Shown here one piece after another: positions 36,622 through 48,119 of a DNA stretch of 64,000 nucleotides (position 1 is its first letter; every line of letters starts with the position of its first letter). The stretch lies in the NCBI RefSeq assembly GCF_000190475.1, contig NZ_AEWH01000021.1:1-64000 (forward strand), read 5' to 3'. Made by a program: the position numbers and the translations under genes. The DNA is from Ornithinibacillus scapharcae TW25. GTDB lineage: Bacteria > Bacillota > Bacilli > Bacillales > Amphibacillaceae. The notes below the pieces were generated by a model. The model searched no databases. It worked only from the letters and a program-made list of their open reading frames with translations, and was not told the DNA's origin.

Positions 36622-37437
36622 TTATACGGATAAACCATTCATTATCATACGTATTCCAATAAGTATTAACGTTACTCGTAATATCCATTCGAGGGTATTT
36701 CCTTTTAATAATTGGCTAATTTTGGCACCAACCTTTCCACCAATCCAAGCTCCCGGAATGAAGAATAATACATATTCCCAAGCAATATGTCCAAGAAAAA
36801 TATGTGAACTTGCTCCCATCATACTTACAAAAAAGATCATAAACATGGAAGTTGCTGTTGCAATATGTACCGGGAATCCAAACAGTAAGATCATTGCCGG
36901 CACCATGATAGATCCCCCTCCAATTCCAAATAACCCCGACAAAGTTCCCACTACAAGCGCTAAAATAATAGCTAACGGTATGGAAATGGAATACTCATAG
37001 ACGTTATCTCCCACTTGGAAACTTCTCATACTATTTCCATTCATTCTCTTCTTTTCTGGATTTCTCTTCAAAAATAGTAGCATGGAAATTAGAATAATTA
37101 AGACTCCAAAGTAAAGTAGAAATTGTTCCGTTCTCATAAATTGATTTAACCAAGAACCTAGCATACTACCGGGGATGCTTCCAATTAAAAATAACAATCC
37201 CGTCTTATAGTCCACTCTTTTTTCTTTAAAATAGGTTAGTGTTGAAGCAAGGGAGGTAAATACCATGGTGATTAATGAAATCCCCACAATAGACTGTGGA
37301 GTTACCCACTCGAACCCTGGCACAAATTGTTGTAATAATAACAAGCTTGGAATGAGAATAACCCCACCTCCAAGACCAACTAAGCTACCTAAAAATGCTG
37401 TTAGTATTCCAATTGTTAAGCAAATAATAAATATCAT
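36622..37437 (-). CDS. yunE: TauE/SafE family sulfite exporter-type membrane protein YunE
   Basis: A 271-residue membrane protein of the TauE/SafE (DUF81) family with about eight helices in two repeated halves. Each half has the glycine motif: LGSLVGLGGGVILIP near residue 16 and GTLSGLFGIGGGSIMVPAMI near 165. Substrate could be sulfite, an organosulfonate or another anion; no sulfur gene is adjacent to decide. The start is the ATG at 37437 after AGAGGAT. It heads the yunE-yunD-yunC unit, and the CG-phased array lies directly upstream of it. Confidence 0.9.
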   Translation of the reverse strand: MIFIICLTIGILTAFLGSLVGLGGGVILIPSLLLLQQFVPGFEWVTPQSIVGISLITMVFTSLASTLTYFKEKRVDYKTGLLFLIGSIPGSMLGSWLNQFMRTEQFLLYFGVLIILISMLLFLKRNPEKKRMNGNSMRSFQVGDNVYEYSISIPLAIILALVVGTLSGLFGIGGGSIMVPAMILLFGFPVHIATATSMFMIFFVSMMGASSHIFLGHIAWEYVLFFIPGAWIGGKVGAKISQLLKGNTLEWILRVTLILIGIRMIMNGLSV

Positions 37438-37536
37438 ATTAATATCCTCTGTATCTATTTGTAACTATTATTTTAACATTGTTTTGAAGAGAAGCCTATA
37501 CAGTTGGATGTAAAAATGCTGTTAAGAGGTGTAAGT

Positions 37537-37978
37537 GCACTTAATCAGGATACTCACTCGGTCCATACTCTTTCTTGAGAGGGGTAAATATTAACTTGCG
37601 CCTATCTTAGTTAATGTCACGCGGGATATTCTATTGCCCACGCGGCAGGATGGTACTCTCGTGAGTTTTGTGTTTCCCAGCGCTATCTATATACTATCTT
37701 GCGCGGAATTATTAGAGGGATGCGTTACATTTGTTTCTAGTCATGCGAAGGATGCAAGCTCACGTGGGTTCAATGAATGATTAGGCGCAAATAATAGTAC
37801 TGTATTACGCAAGACAGTATAAATCTCGCGCTTGTATCTATTACATGCGCGCGGCATAATTTCTTTCTAACGCGGGTGCATAGTTCTCGAGCAAGTTTCA
37901 AAAAACCACGCGTAACTTTTATTCGCACCCGCGCGATACAAACTATTAGTGGCGTTACTACGAGGAATCCCCCCACGC
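37537..37978. repeat. Array of short CG cores phased at about 21 bp, function unknown
   Basis: From 37599 to 37977 there are 19 clusters of CpG-containing cores such as GCGC, CGCG, CGTG, GCGT, CACGTG, CTCGAG and ACGCGT. Their CpG midpoints are 37599, 37621, 37642, 37660, 37681, 37703, 37723, 37746, 37763, 37786, 37808, 37828, 37850, 37872, 37888, 37910, 37932, 37953 and 37976. Gaps are 16-23 bp, mean about 20.9, close to two helical turns. Of 31 CpGs counted, 29 lie in these cores and two (37924, 37961) do not. Between cores the DNA is AT-rich with no fixed sequence. A GTGCAC near 37537 and a CTCGG near 37559 may be earlier, weaker units. No protein-like ORF or known element fits. It fills the gap between sufB and yunE. 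Confidence 0.8.
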
Positions 37979-38007
37979 TCCCCAAGTTTGTTTTTTGACA
38001 CTATATA

Positions 38008-38040
38008 AAAACCCCCTAATACAACATCTGTACTAGGGGG
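38008..38040 (-). terminator. Terminator of the suf operon
   Basis: Stem CCCCCTAGTACA ... TGTATTAGGGGG read on the minus strand, then TTTTTATA. It lies just after sufB. Confidence 0.9.
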
Positions 38041-38054
38041 AGAATTTATAGGTA

Positions 38055-39452
38055 TTATCCAATAGAACCTTCCATTTCGAACTTAATTAAACGGTTCATT
38101 TCAACCGCATATTCCATTGGAAGTTCTTTTGTAAATGGTTCGATGAAGCCCATTACGATCATTTCTGTAGCTTCTTCTTCTGTTAAACCTCTACTCATAA
38201 GGTAGAATAGTTGTTCTTCTGATACTTTAGAAACTTTTGCTTCGTGCTCTAATGAGATATTGTCATTTAGAATCTCATTATATGGAATAGTATCAGAAGT
38301 AGATTCATTATCAAGGATTAATGTATCACACTCGATGTTCGCACGTGCGCCATCTGCTTTACGTCCAAAATGAACGATACCACGATATGATACTTTACCA
38401 CCTTGTTTTGAGAATGATTTTGATACGATAGTAGAAGATGTATTTGGTGCTAAGTGATGCATTTTTGCACCAGCATCTTGTACTTGACCTTTACCTGCAA
38501 TCGCGATAGAAATTGTATTACCACGAGCTCCTTCACCTTTTAGAAGAATTGCAGGGTATTTCATCGTTAATTTAGAACCGATGTTACCATCAATCCATTC
38601 CATTGTTGCGTTCGCATCACATACAGCACGCTTCGTAACTAGGTTATACACGTTGTTAGCCCAGTTTTGGATTGTTGTATAACGGCAGTATGCATCTTTC
38701 TTAACGATGATTTCTACAACCGCACTGTGTAGTGAGTTTGTTGTATAAACTGGTGCTGTACATCCTTCTACATAGTGAACAGATGCGCCTTCATCCACAA
38801 TAATTAATGTTCTTTCAAACTGTCCCATATTCTCAGAGTTAATACGGAAGTATGCTTGAAGTGGTGTATTTGTTTTAACACCTTTTGGAACATAGATAAA
38901 TGAACCACCAGACCATACTGCAGAGTTTAAAGCAGAGAATTTATTATCAGAGTATGGAATTACTGTTCCAAAATACTCTTTAAATAAATCTTCGTTTTCT
39001 TTCAATGCAGTATCTGTATCTTTGAAGATAATACCCATTTCTTCAAGATCTTCTTTAAGGCTGTGGTAAACAACCTCTGATTCATATTGAGCGGATACAC
39101 CAGCAAGGTATTTCTGTTCTGCTTCAGGTATACCTAGCTTATCGAATGTTTGTTTGATTTCAGCTGGGACTTCATCCCATGTTCTACCTTGTTTCTCCGA
39201 AGGTTTTACATAGTAAACAATCTCATCGAAATCTAAACCAGATAAATCTCCACCCCATTGAGGCATTGGACGCTCATAGAAATGCTCTAATGCTTTTAGG
39301 CGATAGTCTAGCATCCATTCAGGTTCTTCTTTCATCTTTGAAATTTCTTCTACGACTCTACGTGTTAAACCACGTTCTGTACGGAAAATAGATACGTCTT
39401 TATCACGAAAGCCATATTTATACTCTTCTATTTCAGGCGCTTTCTTTGCCAT
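38055..39452 (-). CDS. sufB: Fe-S assembly scaffold subunit SufB
   Basis: Large scaffold partner of SufC and SufD on which Fe-S clusters are built. The 465-residue protein shows the SufB blocks [16 protein letters not shown] near 180, [11 protein letters not shown] with a conserved Cys near 245, and [21 protein letters not shown] near 370, ending [11 protein letters not shown]. In B. subtilis the SUF operon is essential. It is the last gene of sufC-sufD-sufS-sufU-sufB, 34 nt after sufU, and is followed by a strong terminator. The start is 6-9 nt after AAGGAGG. Confidence 0.97.
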   Translation of the reverse strand: MAKKAPEIEEYKYGFRDKDVSIFRTERGLTRRVVEEISKMKEEPEWMLDYRLKALEHFYERPMPQWGGDLSGLDFDEIVYYVKPSEKQGRTWDEVPAEIKQTFDKLGIPEAEQKYLAGVSAQYESEVVYHSLKEDLEEMGIIFKDTDTALKENEDLFKEYFGTVIPYSDNKFSALNSAVWSGGSFIYVPKGVKTNTPLQAYFRINSENMGQFERTLIIVDEGASVHYVEGCTAPVYTTNSLHSAVVEIIVKKDAYCRYTTIQNWANNVYNLVTKRAVCDANATMEWIDGNIGSKLTMKYPAILLKGEGARGNTISIAIAGKGQVQDAGAKMHHLAPNTSSTIVSKSFSKQGGKVSYRGIVHFGRKADGARANIECDTLILDNESTSDTIPYNEILNDNISLEHEAKVSKVSEEQLFYLMSRGLTEEEATEMIVMGFIEPFTKELPMEYAVEMNRLIKFEMEGSIG

Positions 39453-39486
39453 GTTGTACCCTCCTTTTAGTATTAATCCATACTAA

Positions 39487-42435
<2,949 letters not shown>

Positions 42436-42452
42436 ATTACCCCTCCTAACTT

Positions 42453-43238
42453 TTAAGCGTTTTGCCCAACTGTTTCGTCTTCGATACCTAATTCTTCTTT
42501 AATCCAGTCATATCCTTCAGCCTCAAGACGATGAGCTAATTCAGGACCACCAGATTTTACAACTCGGCCTTGCATCATAACATGTACAAAGTCTGGAGTA
42601 ATATAATTTAATAGGCGTTGATAGTGGGTGATGATTAAGCAACCGAAGTCTTCTCCACGCATTTTGTTAATACCTTTTGAAACTACTTTTAAAGCATCGA
42701 TATCTAGACCTGAGTCTATTTCGTCAAGGATAGCAATATCAGGTTTAATTTGCATTAATTGAAGAATTTCATTACGTTTCTTTTCCCCACCTGAAAAACC
42801 TTCATTTAGATATCTAGTAGCCATGCTTTGATCGATTTCTAGGAAATCTAGGTCTTTATCTAAATCTTTAATAAATTGCATTAAAGGAATTTCATTACCT
42901 TCTTCACGACGTGCATTAATCGCTGAACGTAAGAAATCAGAAGTAGTGACACCACTAATTTCACTTGGATATTGCATAGCAAGGAACAGACCAGCACGTG
43001 CACGCTCGTCAACTTCCATTTCTAGTACGTCCTCACCATTAAGAAGAATGCTACCTTCCGTAATTTCATATTTTGGATGTCCCATAATAGCAGATGCTAA
43101 TGTAGATTTACCAGTACCGTTTGGTCCCATGATTGCATGGAATTCCCCACCCTTTACTGTTAAGTTAACACCCTTTAATATTTCTTTACCTTCAATTGAA
43201 ACATGAAGATTTTTGATTTCTAATGTAGATCCTGCCAT
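42453..43238 (-). CDS. sufC: Fe-S assembly ATPase SufC
   Basis: ABC-type ATPase that drives conformational change of the SufBCD scaffold. The 261-residue protein has Walker A GPNGTGKSTLA near 40, the Q-loop LAMQYPSEI near 90, the signature GFSGGEKKRNEIL near 150, Walker B IAILDEIDSGLD near 175, and the H-loop ITHYQRLL near 205. It is the first gene of the suf operon; the start follows GGAGG by about 7 nt. The upstream 227 bp hold a possible promoter and a Fur-like site. Confidence 0.97.
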   Translation of the reverse strand: MAGSTLEIKNLHVSIEGKEILKGVNLTVKGGEFHAIMGPNGTGKSTLASAIMGHPKYEITEGSILLNGEDVLEMEVDERARAGLFLAMQYPSEISGVTTSDFLRSAINARREEGNEIPLMQFIKDLDKDLDFLEIDQSMATRYLNEGFSGGEKKRNEILQLMQIKPDIAILDEIDSGLDIDALKVVSKGINKMRGEDFGCLIITHYQRLLNYITPDFVHVMMQGRVVKSGGPELAHRLEAEGYDWIKEELGIEDETVGQNA

Positions 43239-43284
43239 ATTGATACCTCCATAAATTATTAGGTTTTTGGATATATGATAATAT

Positions 43285-43344
43285 TGATATCCATTCTCAA
43301 TTTAGTCTCATTACAATCTTATAGCATTTAGAATTTATAATCAA
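43285..43344 (-). promoter_or_regulatory. Possible suf promoter and Fur-like site
   Basis: On the minus strand, TTGATT (43344-43339), a 15-bp spacer and TGC-TATAAG (-10 at 43323-43318, extended) form a weak promoter. Just downstream, TGAGAATGGATATCA (43299-43285) resembles a 7-1-7 Fur box at about 11 of 14 positions. Both are weak matches. Confidence 0.35.
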
Positions 43345-43427
43345 CTTTTTTAGGTTATCCAAGCTTGTCTATATAATAATAGGAAACTTTTAGTACTAGC
43401 TTGCTATTTTTCTCTAAAAATAAAATA

Positions 43428-43451
43428 CTGGTACTCTCTTAAAAGCACCAG
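43428..43451 (-). terminator. Terminator-like hairpin
   Basis: Stem CTGGTGCTT / AGTACCAG with a mismatch, followed on the minus strand by TATTTTATTTTT, after the small charged protein gene. Confidence 0.6.
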
Positions 43452-43465
43452 CATATAAGCCATTC

Positions 43466-43672
43466 TTATTTAAATATATTATTATCTATTTCAGAAACAA
43501 TCTGCTTACTTTTTTTATAGTTTTCTGTTCGCTTACGTTCAACCTTCATTCGTTTGTCTAAATTTCGACAGTAATCCGCGTACCCAATTCTATGTGACGT
43601 TTGCATGGCCTTTTCCATTTCCGAGGTATAATTCATTTTAATCTCACTATTGATAGTGAACCATCCTTTCAT
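43466..43672 (-). CDS. Small charged protein, unknown
   Basis: A 68-codon open frame whose product is rich in Lys, Arg, Glu and Asn, with helical regions (SEMEKAMQTSHRIGYADY, RMKVERKRTENYKKSK). The true start is unclear: the first ATG has no good ribosome site, and an inner ATG at 43636 follows only GTGAG. I do not recognise the family. A hairpin terminator after it supports a real gene. It lies between the PBP operon and suf. Confidence 0.45.
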   Translation of the reverse strand: MKGWFTINSEIKMNYTSEMEKAMQTSHRIGYADYCRNLDKRMKVERKRTENYKKSKQIVSEIDNNIFK

Positions 43673-43866
43673 TTGTTTGACAATTATAATTTTAGCACTA
43701 GGATACTGCGGACACCAAGTTTGATAGAATCCCTTATCAGGATGAATTCAGCTTAATTTCTACATGAAGTTTATATAATATTCATTTCTATAAATATTGA
43801 GGAAGTTCCTCGAGAATGCTCCGTATCAGATGAAATTTAGAACTGGATAAAGGACGCACTGTTTTA

Positions 43867-45918
43867 TTAATACGTACTTACTTTACTACCATTTAACGTA
43901 AAATAGGCGTCCATTATACGTTCACCTATCCTAGCATTCACATGTTCACCTTCTCCTGTATGTGGTACAACAATTGCCATGGCTATCTCCGGATTTTCCA
44001 TTGGGGCATAGCCAATCAATGTAAGATTCTCCGTATATTCACCGTTCACGACATTTTCTGCTGTTCCTGTTTTTCCAACAGGATCATATTTCTTATCACG
44101 GAACTCTGCATAAGCGGTACCACGTGGCTCTTGGAAAACTCGTCGAAATCCTTCCTGTACACGTTCTATATATTCCTGTCTTATTTCAATTTGATTAAGC
44201 GCCTCCGTCGGATTACTTTTGTATACCGTTCCAAGACTATTCTCGAAAGGAGTTGGATTACGAATTTCTTTTAAAAAACGTGGTTTAACACGTAAGCCAT
44301 CATTAGCTATTGTGGAGACATATTGAGCAAGCTGCATTGTCGTATACGTATCATATTGTCCAATAGCAAAGTCCATTAGATTCCCAGCAACAGGGTTAGT
44401 CCCTCTATAACCAATAGCCTCATTTGGGAAGTCAATTCCTGTATGCACTCCTAATCCGAATTGATAAAAGTAATTTCGCATTACTTGAAAGGCATCCTTT
44501 CTAAACGTAACTGGGTGATTATATTGATAGTTATACTCGCCACCCATCCTCAGTGCAATATAGAACATGTAAATATTCGAAGATTCCTTCAATGCATCAA
44601 TATCATTTAACCAGCCCAGAGCATTGTCAGTATAAGAACTTTTTTCTGGAGTCCCTTTAATTTTCATTGGCGTATCATATAACATTTCTCCAGGAGTAAC
44701 TACTCCAGATTCCAACCCTGCCAATACAGTAGCTCCCTTGATTGCAGATCCCGGAATATGTTGTTCGTAAATCGTTTTATATGCGGCATCTACAAAAGAA
44801 TCACTTTCTCTGTTATAATGCTGACCAGAAACTGCTAATAATTCCCCTGTTCTAGGTTCTATAACTACAGCTAAAGCGTCATTCATATGTCTGTTTTCAT
44901 ATGGAAATTTCTTAATCACACGCTCTAATTCTTCTTTTAATATCTTATCGACTAACTGCTGAAATTCTATATCAAGGGATAGGACAACATCTTTACCCGC
45001 TAGACCTTTGACTAATATTTCTTTATCTACAATCTCCCCAAGTTTATTCGTTTTATAGCTTATTTGTTCTTTTCTCCCTTTTAGAACTGGTTCATATTTC
45101 AGTTCAAGACCACTTTTTCCCACTCGTTCATTACGACTATAGCCTAGCGCTAAGTAATCATCTGCTGTTTCAGCAGGTATTCCCTCTTTATGGGTTGTAA
45201 CTGTTCCAAGTAAGCTTTGTATCGCATCTCCATACGGGTACAATCTATTCCAATCTGTTGTAACATTCACTCCTGGAAGCACCTTTAAGTTTTCAGCTAT
45301 CTTGGCATACTCCTCTGTAGTTACTCCATCATTTTTAATTGGAAATGGGGTGAGCTCTACCGCTTGGTCCAACCTTTTTTTTATCGTTATAACCTTTTTA
45401 TCATAATTTGTAAGATTACCTATTTCATTCTCCGTTATTAACTCCAGTATGGCATTATACTGTTCCCCATTACTCATATCATTCTTTGTTAATAACCTAT
45501 TATTTGCTTCCTCCACATTTAGTAAGTACCAATATTCCCTTAAGTCTCTATTGGTTAATTCTTTATTATAAAACGTATCAGGACTCTCTCCTTCAGGAAC
45601 GATTTCCATCCATTCAGAGAGTTTTATTGCTATATCCAGTCGTTCTTCAGATGTGGTTCCCTTCGGTGGGGTATAAGTTATTGCTTTCACTGGTTGATTA
45701 TCGACGATTACACGATGATTGCGATCATATATTTTCCCTCTTGGTGTAGGATTATGGATAACATCCTGACTAGTTCGGTCAATCTCAGATTGAAACTCCT
45801 CTCCATTCAAAATCTGTACCACACCCAACTGAATTATTAATGCACAGAATAAGATAAAAGTGATAATGAACAGAATATTTATTCGGAATGGTAGCTCTTC
45901 TTTTCTCTTTTTAACCAT
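43867..45918 (-). CDS. Class B penicillin-binding protein (PbpA/PbpH-like transpeptidase)
   Basis: Monofunctional peptidoglycan transpeptidase of 683 residues. N-terminal cytosolic stub, one membrane helix (about 14-36), dimerisation domain, and a transpeptidase domain from about 350. Active-site motifs are PGSAIKGAT (SxxK, near 395), ESSNIYMF (SxN, near 453) and VGKTGTAE (KTG, near 620). Family length is normal. It resembles the rod-shape/elongation PBPs of Bacillus. It starts 23 nt after the mecA-like gene with its own site GGAGAG, so it is the second gene of an operon probably under BlaI/MecI-type control. No terminator was clear after it. Confidence 0.9.
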   Translation of the reverse strand: MVKKRKEELPFRINILFIITFILFCALIIQLGVVQILNGEEFQSEIDRTSQDVIHNPTPRGKIYDRNHRVIVDNQPVKAITYTPPKGTTSEERLDIAIKLSEWMEIVPEGESPDTFYNKELTNRDLREYWYLLNVEEANNRLLTKNDMSNGEQYNAILELITENEIGNLTNYDKKVITIKKRLDQAVELTPFPIKNDGVTTEEYAKIAENLKVLPGVNVTTDWNRLYPYGDAIQSLLGTVTTHKEGIPAETADDYLALGYSRNERVGKSGLELKYEPVLKGRKEQISYKTNKLGEIVDKEILVKGLAGKDVVLSLDIEFQQLVDKILKEELERVIKKFPYENRHMNDALAVVIEPRTGELLAVSGQHYNRESDSFVDAAYKTIYEQHIPGSAIKGATVLAGLESGVVTPGEMLYDTPMKIKGTPEKSSYTDNALGWLNDIDALKESSNIYMFYIALRMGGEYNYQYNHPVTFRKDAFQVMRNYFYQFGLGVHTGIDFPNEAIGYRGTNPVAGNLMDFAIGQYDTYTTMQLAQYVSTIANDGLRVKPRFLKEIRNPTPFENSLGTVYKSNPTEALNQIEIRQEYIERVQEGFRRVFQEPRGTAYAEFRDKKYDPVGKTGTAENVVNGEYTENLTLIGYAPMENPEIAMAIVVPHTGEGEHVNARIGERIMDAYFTLNGSKVSTY

Positions 45919-45941
45919 AATTTTTTTCTCTCCACTTTTAT

Positions 45942-47948
45942 TTAATGTAGGTAGAATTGAAAGATGTCCTTGACTTTAGGAAGAGCATAACTACTGCCTC
46001 CTCTGTCCTTTACATCCTCAATCATCATGGCCAATAAAAGTTTAGAATTCTTACTATCAAGCCCAATAAACCAACCATTCTCTGTTCCGTTGTCATCATT
46101 TTTACTCGCTTTTATCTCTGCCGTACCAGTTTTTCCTGCAATGGACATACCAGAGATGTAAGTACCGTGTGCACTACCGGCTGGATTTTCTACTACTTGA
46201 AGCAAATAATTGTGCAATAAAGCTACTATTTCGGGTTTAATCAGATTCTGCTTCCAAACCCTCCGTTCATTTTCTAGTAATAGAGTTGGGTATAACATGT
46301 CTCCATTATTTGAAATTGTCGTATATATGGCCGCAAGATGAATTGGGCTCATCATTACTTCACCTTGACCATACGATGTATCTGCCAATTGAATTTCATT
46401 ATGAATTCCATCATTAGAGAGAGTGGAAGGTATAATCGAAAACGGGAAAGGAATTTCCTCATTAAATCCATATTTTGTTGCTTCCTGAAGAAATACTTCG
46501 GTTCCCATATCTAACGCTTCTTGAGCAAAAAATATATTATCAGAGTAGACAAAAGCATCTTTTAAATCAACGGATGGTCTCTCTATAACACGTGTTATAT
46601 AATAATCCCCCCATGATTCATCCTTCGTCCAATATCGTCCATCTATCCGTCTAACTTCATCTGTTTTAGTAACACCTGTTTTCAATCCTATCGCACCAGT
46701 AATTGTTTTAAAGACAGAACCAGGAGCATAGCGATTCGTAAATCGATTTAAAAATGGACTATCAGGGTCGTCACTCCACTCTTTCCACTGTTTCTCTGTA
46801 AGTCCTCGAACAAAAGCATTTGGGTCAAATGAAGGTGAACTGACTAAGGACAAAACCGAGCCAGTTAAAGGATCTAATGCTACTGCAGTCCCAGCATCTT
46901 TTGCAAATTGTTTATAGACTTCAACTTGTAACATTGCATCAATAGTTACATGTATGTCCTTACCATGTTCAGGCTCTTTTTTGGCAAGTGTCTCTTTAAA
47001 ACTACCATCTGCTTTCTTTATGGAAATATGCCATCCGTTTTCCCCTCGCAGTTCCTCTTCAAACATAGACTCTAGACCTATTTGACCTAAAATATCTCCA
47101 GTGGAATAGCCTTTTTCTTTTAACTTAGAGAGTTGCTCTGCATTTATTTCGCGAACATAACCTGTTAAATGTGCTGTCGCTTCTCCAAAGGGATATGTAC
47201 GAACAACATTTTCTTGAATTGCTACGCCCGGAATTTCCAGGTAAGGTTGTATATCATTCTCATCCATTGGAAGTATGGTAATTGGTACAAAAAGATCGGG
47301 CTTTACCCAAGTTGCATTTAATTTACTATTTATCTCATCAACCGAAATACTTAATAATTTCGCAAGCTCTGAGATACCACTTTCAGAATCCTCCCCAAGT
47401 TTACTTGGAACAATTCCAACTATATTTGCATTGGCATTAATAGCTAATCCACTACCACGTCTATCCCTAATTTCACCTCTTGAAGCTTTCAATTTCTGTA
47501 CGGAAACCCGATCACCTTCTTCTAAAGATGGAAATATAAGTGATGGTTCCCAGTCAATATACCAATCTTCTCCTGAATCATTGTCTTCCATCACTATAGT
47601 TGCTGTATGCTTATATTCAATCTGACCTGCTACCGTCTGCATGGTGACTTGATAATCAAAAGGTATCGTTTGATTATCTTGATTTTCAGTCATCGTAAAC
47701 AAACTTTTCATGTGTAGATTCGTTGCATTTATTCCCGAGTAAATATTCTTATATCGCTCGATAAATTCTTGTTTATCTATCATTTCCTTTGATCGTTCAG
47801 AGAGAAGTTCATACATAGCTTCATAGTCCATTTCTTCCCAACTTGACAAGTAGGAGTTTATAATTGCCTCAGGATTCTTATCCTTTGAACATCCTATTGT
47901 GCATACTAGTATTCCGATTAAAACGAAAGCGTACAAGCATCTATTCAA
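45942..47948 (-). CDS. MecA/PBP3-like class B PBP with NTF2-like N-domain
   Basis: Lipoprotein-type PBP of 668 residues. Signal FVLIGILVCTIGCSKDKN (lipobox-like TIGC), then the MecA-N/NTF2-like domain (about 25-140, e.g. INSYLSSWEEMDYEAMYELL), PBP dimerisation domain, and transpeptidase domain. Motifs are APGSVFKTITGAIGL (SxxK near 408), YSDNIFFA (SxN near 470) and AGKTGTAE (KTG near 604). This architecture is shared with S. aureus PBP2a and B. subtilis PbpC. The start is a TTG at 47948, 9 nt after AAGGGAG; an ATG at 47957 abuts that site. Divergent blaR1-blaI genes and operators suggest beta-lactam induction. Low drug affinity is an inference only. Confidence 0.9.
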   Translation of the reverse strand: MNRCLYAFVLIGILVCTIGCSKDKNPEAIINSYLSSWEEMDYEAMYELLSERSKEMIDKQEFIERYKNIYSGINATNLHMKSLFTMTENQDNQTIPFDYQVTMQTVAGQIEYKHTATIVMEDNDSGEDWYIDWEPSLIFPSLEEGDRVSVQKLKASRGEIRDRRGSGLAINANANIVGIVPSKLGEDSESGISELAKLLSISVDEINSKLNATWVKPDLFVPITILPMDENDIQPYLEIPGVAIQENVVRTYPFGEATAHLTGYVREINAEQLSKLKEKGYSTGDILGQIGLESMFEEELRGENGWHISIKKADGSFKETLAKKEPEHGKDIHVTIDAMLQVEVYKQFAKDAGTAVALDPLTGSVLSLVSSPSFDPNAFVRGLTEKQWKEWSDDPDSPFLNRFTNRYAPGSVFKTITGAIGLKTGVTKTDEVRRIDGRYWTKDESWGDYYITRVIERPSVDLKDAFVYSDNIFFAQEALDMGTEVFLQEATKYGFNEEIPFPFSIIPSTLSNDGIHNEIQLADTSYGQGEVMMSPIHLAAIYTTISNNGDMLYPTLLLENERRVWKQNLIKPEIVALLHNYLLQVVENPAGSAHGTYISGMSIAGKTGTAEIKASKNDDNGTENGWFIGLDSKNSKLLLAMMIEDVKDRGGSSYALPKVKDIFQFYLH

Positions 47949-48000
47949 ACAAAACATCTCCCTTCCAAAAATGTATATAAAATTTCAAACTTGTTTAGAC

Positions 48001-48044
48001 TACATTTGTAATACAATACTACAAATGTAGTCCAAATATGTCAA
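48001..48044 (-). promoter_or_regulatory. PBP operon promoter with two BlaI/MecI-type operators
   Basis: Minus-strand promoter TTGACA (48044-48039), a 17-bp spacer, and TAGTAT (48021-48016). Two dyads of the BlaI/MecI type overlap it: TACAAATGTA-type sequences at 48020-48029 and 48001-48010 (TACATTTGTA), each with GACTACA/TGTAGTC flanks. Repressor bound here would cover the -10 and start site. Confidence 0.88.
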
Positions 48045-48061
48045 TTACTTTACTCCTTTAT

Positions 48062-48090
48062 TTGCGATTTGGTTAACAAAATGCTACTAT
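48062..48090 (+). promoter_or_regulatory. Candidate blaR1-blaI promoter
   Basis: TTGCGA (48062-48067), a 17-bp spacer and TACTAT (48085-48090), ending about 30 bp before blaR1. A TGTATTACA sequence follows the -10, but it is not a standard operator. The PBP operators lie about 35-60 bp upstream. Confidence 0.55.
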
Positions 48091-48119
48091 TTTTGTATTA
48101 CAATTGAAATCTCAGAAGA

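Noticed and set aside
37537-37978. CRISPR array or decayed CRISPR
   Set aside because: There is no conserved repeat sequence of CRISPR length, only 2-6 bp cores; spacing is about 21 bp, and no cas genes are nearby.
37770-37985. Minus-strand open frame of 71 codons across the CG-phased array
   Set aside because: No ribosome site, no family-like sequence, and it covers only part of a longer pattern that continues outside the frame.
48091-48108. Third BlaI operator near blaR1 (TGTATTACA)
   Set aside because: The half-sites are in everted order compared with the TACA-N2-TGTA dyads and too short to support a call.
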